The notes under the pieces: generated by a model
What the model was told of the DNA's origin: nothing
Databases searched by the model: none
The model's input: the letters and a program-made list of their open reading frames with translations, nothing else
Program-made: the position numbers and the translations under genes
Assembly (NCBI GenBank): GCA_035235625.1
Contig: CP141149.1
Coordinates: 33,597,753-33,661,752, forward strand
Direction: 5' to 3'
Source: Saururus chinensis
Taxonomy: Eukaryota; Streptophyta; Magnoliopsida; Piperales; Saururaceae
Length of the DNA: 64,000 bases
In this document: in pieces, positions 12,601-21,799 of the stretch
Numbering within the stretch: the first letter of the stretch is position 1
How the letters are laid out: every line of letters starts with the position of its first letter

Positions 12601-13359
12601 AGGGGGATGAGGACGGGGCGGTGGAACAGAGGCCAACCGGGCCGGGAGGGATGGCCTCCCACCATCGCCGGCCCAGGGCGGAGCCATGGCCGACCGGTCG
12701 GGGCGTGCCGGCCCGTGGCGGCGGCGGCGGAACGGCACGATACAGAGGGGCGAAAAACAGAGGCAGATGGGGAAAACGGAGCGGGATGGCGGAGCAGAGG
12801 CCGTCTGGGGCCGGGAGGAGTATCCTCCCGCCGTCACCAGCCCATGGTGGAGCCATGGGCAGCTGGCCTGCCCTCGCCGGCCCACGGCGGCGGCGGAAAC
12901 AAAAGAGACAGTGGGGAGAGATGGCAGACCGGGAGAAGACGGCGCGGCCGGGGCAGTGGCCCCTTGGCATCGCACCGCCGGGGTGGAGCCTGTGCCGACG
13001 TCTTGCGGCCTACCGGCGGCGGCCGGGCACAGGGAACAGACGGGAAGGGGGGGAGGCGCATTGTTCATCGTCCAGGAGGTTCTGGATCGGGCGATCCCGA
13101 TCCACATTTTTCCTTTTTATTTTTTTATCCCCAACACGCGTTAACTCACTAGTTACGCGTCGAACCACCAAAATTCGCTCCGTAAGCGCGCAGCGCGGCC
13201 CGTGGCCCGCGACTAAGCCCCACACCCGACTCTACAAGTATAAATACAAGAAAATACAAAAATATGCATACGCTGAAACGTCATATTTTTCTGCCAAAAA
13301 TAACCAGAAAAATAGTAGGAAAAATCCCAAAAAATTGTAAAAAAATCAAGGACCTTACA
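9620..13359 (-). mobile_element. Truncated LTR-type unit (copy 1) nested in the internal region
   Basis: The right end ...CCTTACA (13359) reads on the minus strand as TGTAAGGTCC, a common start for plant gypsy LTRs. Bases 9710-10200 and 11190-11330 match 15810-16090 and 16520-16660 of the complete unit at 14732-17919 (shared phrases CACTCTTGGGCAGAA, AACTTAATCCGTCAAAC, GGCTAGCTCAA). The first ~1 kb of that family is missing here, and no clean target duplication was found. GGTGKGGAGCATCATGGG occurs at both edges (about 9619 and 13360). The 11.24-13.25 kb part is very GC-rich and makes many overlapping ORFs on both strands; none looks like a real protein. Confidence 0.55.
10790..11060. repeat. 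Minisatellite, about 50 bp x 6
   Basis: The core GCTAGCCATCACTAGCACA recurs at about 10799, 10842, 10895, 10945, 10995 and 11047, with spacings of 43-53 bp. The linkers are rich in CATACATA. It lies inside the truncated LTR-type unit and explains the ORFs there. Confidence 0.7.
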
Positions 13360-13435
13360 GGTGGGGAGCATCATGGGAAAGCTCCTCACTTTCTAAGCCT
13401 CTCGCTACCCCATGAGTGTCGGGGGGAACGCCATT

Positions 13436-13447
13436 TGGTATCACAGC
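13436..13447 (+). other. Second primer-binding-site-like sequence
   Basis: TGGTATCACAGC matches the tRNA-iMet primer-binding sequence at 11 of 12 positions. It follows GTCGGGGGGAACGCCA, which resembles the end of this element's own LTR (GGTCGGGGCATTACA). It may mark the remnant of a second LTR and internal-region start inside the element. Confidence 0.4.
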
Positions 13448-14149
13448 TCTGATTTATCTGTTCTGTGTTGATTCGAAAAATTTATTATTCGTTTATCCGA
13501 TCTTAAATTATGTGATTTATCAAATGATTTAATTCTGGAAATTTTTGAACTGATCTGTCTATTTATATTCAGATGTTGTTATCTGATCTTGAATTATGTG
13601 ACCTATCGGATAATTTAATTCCGAAAATTTCTGAATTAATCTGTCTACTCTATTTTGATTTTACTCTAATTTTATCCAATTCTGTATGATATGATTTATC
13701 CGAATTAATTAGATTTACATTAAAGTGTTTTTATCTGATCATAACTTATCAAATTGTAGATTTGAAAGGTTTTGAAATTATGTAAAAAGATTTCATTAAC
13801 CTTGCCATACTATAGTATATTCAGAATAATGACTTATCTGATTTTAAATGAAGAAATTATGTTTAAAGTATTCTATTTGATTATGTTTCCAAATGGTTTA
13901 CTCTGATTGTGATTTATCAGGTATCTTTTTGTGATATCCGAATTTAAACTATCGACTTATGAGTTTTATTTGATAAGTTATTGGATTATGTTATCCGATT
14001 ATAACTTAGTTAATTGTGTTTCTGAATGTTATATTCGATTATACATCAATCGAAGTCATGTTTGTTATCCGACTAACGGTTGGAATTTTTTCTCATTTTA
14101 TTGTGTTTTGAAAAGTATTTTTAGGAGAATTGCGAGGACGCAATTCGTT

Positions 14150-14163
14150 TAAGGGGGGAAGAA
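14150..14163 (+). other. Polypurine tract and remnant of the polyprotein end
   Basis: An AAGGGGGGAAG-type purine run lies directly before the 3' LTR. Just upstream, 14113-14150 can be read as RRIARTQFV followed by a stop, which is reminiscent of the end of a Ty3/gypsy polyprotein. The rest of the polyprotein is not recognisable. Confidence 0.6.
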
Positions 14164-17100
14164 TATTATACCCTGTGTTCCGATTATAGTTAACCTCATA
14201 GGGTTAGGGGTAATTATATAATATTAGTTAACTTTTCAAGGGTTTTAAGAGTTGAAATTCTCATATTTTGTTAGAGCTCGAAGTAACGAGCACAACGCAT
14301 CCAAGAACACTCAAAACAGAGGTTGGGAACGAAAGTTACGACCTCGGGAAGTGTGCCACATGGGCGGGACCCACTTTAAAAGTGTGTGATAACGTACTCA
14401 TGTGGGGTCTAATTTTCAAGGGCTCGTCGATACGAGTCCATCGATACCAAGATCGTACAATTTCGACTTCGGGATAAAAAATTATTGTGTTTTGAAGTTG
14501 AAATTGTATTTGATTAAAATAATAATAAAATATTCAAAAAAGGACAAAATAGCTGACGTTAGCCAGCCGAGCCGAGCCGAGACGGAGTTGGACCATTCAG
14601 TGCATGCCACGTGGCACGAGAACATGCGCACACATTCCATCTTCCTCCGTTCGCTCGCACGTCAATTCCCTATAAATAGTCATTTTGTTCATTCTTCCAG
14701 GGGAGTTTCTGGAGTCATTATACGTATGTTTTGTCACAGCCAGGGTTTTTCAAACCATTTTCCAGTAAATTTCATGAAAAATTTTTGCAATATAACGGCT
14801 GTATTTTGTGAAAATTGACGAATATCGAAACCTGTGAAAACATTTTATATTTCTCACATCATCAATTTAAAATCACACAACCTTAAACTTTCTTTTAAAT
14901 CATCAAAACATACCGACTAAACACCCGGGTGTGAGATCAAACAAACACACATAAAAACACGAGTGCCATGGCCATGGGCTTAAATACACATCTCCCAGGC
15001 ATAGCCGAGTACAAGTCCGATAACAGTCCCAATATAAACAGTCCATATACAAGTCCAAAATAATACATGCATAAGCTCTCAACTCGCCCAATACATGTAT
15101 ACTCAAAATTTGCATCAGATCGTGGCATAACTAAACAAAAGAAACTGAACAGTCAAAAATCGACCTGAAGTCCGCAAGTCTGTCCTCTCCTCCAAAACTA
15201 AGTCCCGCCTACGAAGCTCTCGTCTTTGGGACCCGCGAGAGAAATCCTTGGAGGATCTGAAATTCAAGAGAGGGAAAGTGAGTATTTTCATACTCAGTAG
15301 AAAATACCCAGTAGGGGATTTCTAACAATGAACTTGTAAGCCTAAACGTAGTTGCCTTCATGAAGCATAACATGAAGCAACAAAACATGGCAATCAAAGT
15401 CTCTCAAAATATGATGCTCACAACCACACACATATCACGAACTCATGTTCGTTCCATCTTTCCACACAATCCTACGCATATACCTACACTTACTGTCTTA
15501 CTTAACTCTTACACTTACGGTCTGATCTTACAGTCATACTCAACACATACACTTACGATCGACACCTAGAGCTCATTATCAAACTAATAAGCTCCAACGT
15601 CGACGGAAAGGAATGCCACTGGGGCGTCACCTTAACCTCCGGAGAGTACTAGACGCCATGGACTTTTCCGAAGGTAAGGTACACCTATGCTCATGGGGCA
15701 CAGGATCAAACAGGTAAGAGTAGTTCCATGATACTACTTACCTGAGCGCGCAAACATAAACGGCCACACATTAGGGTCATACAATTGCCCATACTTTAGG
15801 GTCTTATAGTGCCAATGCCACTCTTGGGCAGAATTCATACAGTGCCACTCTTGGGCAGAATCATAAGGTGCTCTCAATAGAGCATCAACCGTCTGGGCTT
15901 AATTACAACACACAGACCAACTCCCGCAGGATACACACCATGGCTAGACAGGAGAAATGCTTAGCCGATTAATCACCGGCTAGCTCAACCACGGAACTTA
16001 ATCCGTCAAACTACTAAAGTCTCAAACTCATAAGGTTAACATTTTAGTTTTTACTTAACATTCCAGTTTGAATTAAGTACGTTATGCTCGAGTAATTTTC
16101 CTCTAAAATCATACTATCATAAAGTCTCTCGATGAACTCAAAACTACGTCTGTTTTCCCCGAGAACCCTGAAGCTTTCCGCTCATGGCATCAAAGCCTGA
16201 TCCAATCCAAACTAATCTTAGCCCATCAAGCGTATACATATCGATACCATCGATATAAACATTCATCATTCCGTATGTATTTGTCCATCCACACACATCT
16301 AACCAAACCCTACTTACGATTATAGCACATCCATTATATGCATAAACCATTGCATACGTATGCAGATAAATTATCCTACTAGCATGCAAATAATTACCCC
16401 GTAAACCTATACATCCATCATTTGTCAAGCCAATAACATGTCATTTAATTAGCATTAGCATAAGCTAATATCACACCATTACACGCGATATCCATAGCAT
16501 TACGCGTTATGAAGCATGTAATTAAATTGGCCCTAGCATGCATTCTAACATACTAAGCACGCTACGATAGAATTACAAATTCAAAGCCCCCTACCTCGCT
16601 TTCCGGGTGTACGGTGTTGTCGGGGCGCACAACTGTAGCGGCGTTAGTGGCAACTTCGGCGAACCCAAGCGTCGCTTTCTATAAAACGAGCTGCCCCTGG
16701 GTGCAAAAGTGCCGCAAGCTTGCCGGGGTTTACACGATGAACTGGTCCAGTCCCGATTCAACACCCGTCGATCTCCGTGCCTCCCGTTGACGTGTACAAG
16801 AGGTGGTCGGGGGTGGACACTGCGCCCAAAAGGGCTGCTATGCAAATCCAAATTCTGTGTGGTGTCTAGCTCCACCGTCAATCACCGGGCGTCGTGGCGA
16901 ATCGCTGGAAGCCCAAATCGTACCGGGTAGAGGTCGACAATCGTGGTTCTGGAGGCCAAAACCCACATACAAGGGCTGGAGGGGCGTGATCTAAGGTAGA
17001 GAGGTGAGGAGGAGGAGAAACAAGGCGAGGGTGGCCAGCCACGGCCGCCGGCAAGGCCACACGACTGCTGGACAGCAAGGTTCTTGCTTCCCGGTGTGAG

Positions 17101-19388
17101 CTTTTGGGTGAAAAACAGGGGACGGTGGATGGGAGGAAGGTCGGAGAGGAGAAAGAAGGGCGTGGGGAGGAAGCCTCTGACCGGAGGAGGGGTGGAGAGG
17201 TGGTGGCCGGCCAGAAACGGCGCACGACGGTCACCAAACGAAGCCCCGACGCTCCAACGGCCAAAAGAGTGAAAACCGAGCCAAAATCCGGAAGCGCGAG
17301 GAGGAGCAAGGAGGTGACGGCGGAAGCTCTAGTCGGTACCACCAGACTCGTGGCGGCCGGGTGAAGCGAGATCCGGCAAGAAACAGCGGATTCCGACCAA
17401 GGAGGAGGCGCGACGGAGGGTCCGGAAAAAAATCTTACTGGAGTTCTGGAATGAATAGTGGTCGTGGCTGGAAAGCCACGATCCACTATTCCTTTATAAG
17501 GTTTTAATTTAATCCATATAAGCTTTTCAATATTTTTTACAACAGCCTCCCTGTTTTACACGTTGCCGCTCCCGTACACGTGCCACGCCGCCTCTAACGC
17601 GCCCAAAAGCTAATACACCTCGGGCCCACCCTTTTCACACCGAAGCTTCCCTTCGCACGGCGAAGCTTTATTTTATGCACCAAAGCCTCGACTTACGTGC
17701 CAAAACGTATTTTAGGTGCAAAACCCCTTTTTGCGCGTCAAAACCTTCTCTTCACGCCAAAGGTTTAATTTACACGCAAACCTCTCCACTTACTCAAGCT
17801 CCAAACGTAACACATGTACACATACATATACGGAACAAATGCAAATTAAATATAAGGGGCAACTTGATTTATTTTCCACAAAACAAGTAGAAACCGCGGA
17901 AAAAAACCGGGTCATTACATGTTTCCTTCCATTCAAAAAGTGTTCTTATATAATTCGAGGGTGTTCTACGCAATGGAAGCGTCTATTCTTTGAGTTAGCA
18001 ATGCTTTATAAGGGAAATGTACCAGGGCAAGGAGAGGTTCCGTCCGCTGCCTACAGGCGCAAAACAGGTAAAGTATCTCCGGATGAGGGGAGACTCTCCC
18101 ACGTTTTCTCATCTTCTGTTCTTCATTTCTCACTCATTTTAAGTCCGATTCGAGTCGTTCAAGAGGCGTTCCTAGCTAATTCGAGGGTGATCTACATAAT
18201 GGAAGCATTCATTCCTTGAGTTAGCAATGTTATATAGGGGAAACATCCCAGGTTAAGGAGAGGTTCTGCCCACTGCCCACGGGTGCGGGAAGGGAAAAGT
18301 GTCTCCAGGCAAGCGGAGGTTCTACTTGTCACCTACGGGCATGGGAAGGGTAAAGCGCCTACGGGCACAGGAAGGAAAAGTGTCTCCGGGCAAGGGGAGG
18401 TTATGTCTACCACCTATGAGTGCAGGAAGGGAAAAGTGTTCCCGGGTTAAGAGGAGGTTCTGTACGTAGCTTACGGGCACAGAAAGAAAAAGTATTCCGG
18501 AGTTAGAGGAGGTTCTGCCCACCATCTTCGGACCTGAAAAGAAAGATGCTATGAGGAAACGAGCAACTTTGAACGTCATCACTTTTGAAACTGTAGGGGA
18601 GTACGCTTTTCTAATCTTCTAATTTAATATAAGTTATATGCATGCATATCTTAATTAGTAATATACTAATTAAGATATATACTTTGTTATGGTATGATAT
18701 ATGCTTATATGTTTCTATTTGATCTATTTTGATATATTCTGTGGTGATCTGAATTAAACTAAAATGCTCTATTATGATCTGATATACTTCGATTTGATCT
18801 GATGTGATCAGTATGGTATGATGAAATCTGATATTATCTGATAGGATCTGATATGATCCAACATGCTCTGTTGTGTGTTCTGCTCCGCTTTATGATAGAT
18901 TGGAATGTGTGGTTTTGCTCACCTACGTGAGATGTGTATTTCACTACTTTATTGACTTCTATTTGACTCTGATGATTTATAAGATTTTCGTCAGATTCTG
19001 AATTAATTATTCAGATATAAAGTATACGTATTTTATCGTATATAATTTTTTGATATCTGATGAATGTAGTAACCGTTAAGCAGAACTACGTTAAGATCCG
19101 ATAGTATTGGAATAACGTTAATGATGGTATCTAATATGTACGTAGGCAACCAACAATTAAATAACATTGGCCCGATCCAAATTAGTTATAAAATTAGGTT
19201 TGTTCTAATCTATGCGCAACAAAACATTATAGTTTTGTAGCGCACAGAAGTATGTTATGACTCTCGCGCTCAGAGTCTACAGCTCCTGGTCAGACGGTTT
19301 AAATTTTTTCGCTTATTTTATACACTCTGATTTTGTCTTTCGATCTAACCCCCGGTCCGGGTTGGGTTATTCAAGTCGGGGAGTTACA
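14164..19388 (+). repeat. 3' LTR of the 14-kb element, interrupted
   Basis: It starts TATTATACCC, matching the 5' LTR start TATTACACCT, and ends GAGTTACA before the AAATC duplication. It keeps a TATAAATAG box at 14671. The LTR-type unit at 14732-17919 splits it. After that unit, 17953-18050 and 18179-18278 are a diverged direct repeat (~97 bp), and 18245-18495 holds about four units of ~60 bp (theme GGGAAAAGTGTCTCCGGGCA, GGAGGTTCTG). Without the insert this LTR is about 2.03 kb, against 1.59 kb for the 5' LTR. Confidence 0.7.
14727..17924 (-). mobile_element. Complete solo LTR-type unit nested in the 3' LTR (copy 2)
   Basis: The unit 14732-17919 begins TGTCACAGCC and ends CATTACA on the plus strand. 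On the minus strand it begins TGTAATGACCCGG, a typical gypsy LTR start. TGTTT at 14727-14731 and again at 17920-17924 is a perfect 5-bp duplication. At 3188 bp with no primer-binding site, polypurine tract or coding region inside, it is best explained as a solo LTR left by recombination. TTATAAAGG near 17500 on the minus strand fits a TATA box in that orientation. Confidence 0.75.
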
Positions 19389-19393
19389 AAATC
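19389..19393. repeat. Target site duplication AAATC (right)
   Basis: This is the second copy of AAATC, directly after the TTACA end of the 3' LTR. Removing the element and one copy rejoins the older LTR-derived sequence smoothly. Confidence 0.75.
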
Positions 19394-20450
19394 TGACTCA
19401 AATTAAGTAAAGAAGTAGTGGGTTTTCAAATCTTAGCCTTGTTATGGTGAAAATCTTGATTTTTATGAGTTTTCTTGATTAGGGCTTTAATGGTAGATTT
19501 ATGAAATGTTTAATCTTTTGCCTTGATTTCTTAGGGTTTTACCTTAGAATGGATTCAATTAGCTTTTTGGAATGTTTGATTGAATTTTGATGGTGTATGA
19601 GGCTTAGGATGAAAGTTTTATGGCTTAACAATAGTGTTTTAGTTTTGAATTTTGAAATGAAGAAGGCTCGAATTGCTTGTTGGCGATCGATCGACCACAT
19701 AGCAATTTTTGTCCTTTACGATTTACATGCTTATTTTGGTATTTTCCTCCCAATTGATGCTTTTAATATTTATTGGAAGTGTTTTATACTAGAATTAAGT
19801 TATTGGAATGGTGTAGAATTTGTAATGGAGATTTATGAAGTATGCTCAAAGGCTTTGGCCTCGAAGAGCATATTTATGTGATAAGGGGGTTACTCAATGG
19901 CTCCGGCCTAGAGGAGCATGTTTGTGTCCTCTATTTGTAGATATGAATATTAGATTAGTGTGATTGAGACACTATTATGCAGCTTTATGTGATATGAATG
20001 TATAATCTAAATAGTGTGATTGAGACACTATTATGCATGTTTATGTGATATGAATGCATGATCTAAATAGTGTGGTTGAGAAACTATTATGTAAGTTTAT
20101 GTGATATGAATGCATGATCTAAATAGTATAATTAAGACACTATTATGCATATTTATGTGATATGAATATATAGTGTGGTTGAGACACTATTATGTAGGTT
20201 TATGTGATATGAATGTATGATCTAAATAGTGTAATTGAGACACTATTATGCAGGTTTTTGTGATGTGAATGCATGATCTGAATTGTGTGATTTAGACATG
20301 ATTATGTAGTTTTATGTGATATGGTTGCATGATTAGAAAATGTATGATAGACACTTCTCATGCAGTTTATGATGATATTATGCTTGAATCGGTTAGATGT
20401 GAACTTTTACCTATACAAAATAGATGTTAAGTGATAACTTGATCATTTAT
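19394..20450 (+). mobile_element. Degenerate LTR-derived sequence, right part
   Basis: This continues the sequence interrupted at 5280. Around 19410-19470 it matches, in reverse orientation, 53870-53950 of the solo LTR at 51115-54732 (shared order: TAGTGGGT, TTTTCAAATCT, TGGTGAAAATCTTGATTTTT). It contains the tandem array at 19955-20330. The right end is not defined, and 20450-20810 shows nothing further. Confidence 0.5.
19955..20330. repeat. Tandem repeat, 56 bp x about 7
   Basis: The phrase GTGTGATTGAGACACTATTA recurs at about 19959, 20015, 20071 and 20127, and in shorter or diverged form at about 20174, 20230 and 20285. The period is 56 bp. A repeat with the same period occurs in the solo LTR at 51.8-52.1 kb. 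Confidence 0.75.
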
Positions 20451-21293
20451 GCCTTGACTTTGACAAGTGTACTATATGCATGCTAGTTTTTATATTTATA
20501 GATAAATAGGGGTTTAGCAAAGGTATGATCAGAAAAAGGTATACAATGTCAATTATGAATCTAAAAAACTGTATGGCTGATCCAATAAAACTACTGTTGT
20601 CCACAGTAGCAGAAAAAAATGGTTATTTTGTAAACCGTTAGATGGAAATTAGAATTTCTTTTGTTATTGGAATGATCTAGAAAAGCCAGTATACTAGGGA
20701 GATCCTCCAACTGGCCACTAATAGTAAAAAAAGTGTTTTGGTCTTTCACACAAAAAAATTAAGAGGCCTTGAAGTTGAACCACTCATTTGAAGATATGAG
20801 AAAAAAAAAAGACAATCCAAGAGAAAGAGAAACCCCGAGAAACCCCGAGATTGCTAAAATGTTCTACCATTTGGTTGTGCCATAGAAAATTATAGAGGAA
20901 CAGTATTTCAAGCCTTTTAAATTCTATATCACTTCACAACACAAGAACTATCTCCAGTCAGCCATTCAAATTACATTGTATTCTTTCAATTGGTGTATGG
21001 TAATCAACTATGCTCTCCTGCTAACAACATGTCAGTGGGTCAGTCCAGATTTTGTTGCACGTGATAATATTCCTGCTCACTGCCACAGGTTCATCGTGGT
21101 AATGATTATCAACATTATAGTTCAGGATATTGACATTGAATAAGCGCACGTTCATCATGTAGATGAGTATCAACATTATAGTTCAGGAAATTCCTTCTGC
21201 TGTTGGATATGGAAGAAAAAACTTCTCATTTTATGGGTGAACTAATGAAAATGTATTAACTAAGTGCAAAAAAATATATTAACTACAACTTAC
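20451..21293. other. Intergenic, no gene seen
   Basis: No alcohol dehydrogenase exon continues here, although the exon at 21294-21376 ends with an intact splice donor pointing this way. A ~45-bp direct repeat (TATCAACATTATAGTTCAGG at about 21109 and 21169) is the only structure noted. Confidence 0.4.
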
Positions 21294-21778
21294 AGCAAGA
21301 CCAACTGTCCCTAAGCCAAAGATAGCAACTGAGGAGCCCTTCTTTGGTTTAGCAACATTCAATGTAGCACCCAAACCTGCAATACACTTACAACTTGTCA
21401 ATTTTGAGAGCACATCGATTTCAAAGCAAATTTGAACACATGTGAAATTTACCTGTTGATATGCCACAACTAAGAATACAAACTTTATCAAGGGGCGCCA
21501 AAGGATTAATTTTTGCAAGACAACCAGCATGAACGACGGTGTACTTACAGAAGGTAGATGTTCCCAAAAAGTGATTGATGGGAGTCCCATTACAGGAAAA
21601 TCTAGATTTTCCATCACTAAGCATTACTCCTCTATCAGTACTTATTCTTAGGAAATCACACAGATTGCTCTCCTCAGACTTGTAATGTGCACATTCTTTA
21701 CATTCCCCAGTAAATACAGGTAGCACATAGTCTCCAACTTGCAGGTCAGTAACGCCTTCACCCAAACTCTCCACAACC
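21294..21778 (-). pseudogene. Alcohol dehydrogenase (class P, ADH1-like) two-exon fragment
   Basis: Two exons are readable: 21778-21453, then 21376-21294, joined in frame by a short GT-AG intron. The protein resembles the middle of plant zinc alcohol dehydrogenase: [48 protein letters not shown], then [13 protein letters not shown] and [12 protein letters not shown], the start of the NAD-binding fold. In the family the structural zinc is held by four cysteines of pattern CxxCxxCx7C. Here the third is tyrosine ([15 protein letters not shown]). The catalytic-zinc N-terminal exons and the rest of the Rossmann fold are absent on both sides, although the exon ends still carry splice signals. No stop lies inside. 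It is most likely a relic or partial duplicate, not a working enzyme. Confidence 0.75.
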
Positions 21779-21799
21779 CTATTATGATCCATTACAAAT

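Larger units (their letters stand above)
5281..19388 (+). mobile_element. Ty3/gypsy-like LTR retrotransposon, non-coding, with nested insertions
   Basis: The element has a 5' LTR (5281-6873), a primer-binding site (6877-6888), an internal region without recognisable gag, protease, reverse transcriptase or integrase, a polypurine tract (14150-14163) and a 3' LTR (14164-19388). AAATC flanks it on both sides. The LTRs begin TATTA and end TTACA, so the termini are TA...CA rather than TG...CA. The internal region is AT-rich at 6.9-9.6 kb and 13.4-14.16 kb. Two LTR-type units of another family are nested inside (about 9.62-13.36 kb and 14732-17919). Lack of coding capacity suggests a LARD-like, non-autonomous element that would depend on another element's enzymes. 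Confidence 0.75.

Noticed and set aside
12465-13340. Large GC-rich ORFs on both strands (up to 291 codons)
   Set aside because: Five or more overlapping long ORFs occur in all frames of a GC-rich stretch inside an LTR-type unit. Low-complexity composition explains them, and no domain is visible.
16878-17486. 202-codon minus-strand ORF
   Set aside because: It lies in the GC-rich part of the nested solo LTR. It is low-complexity, rich in S, P and A, and matches no family.
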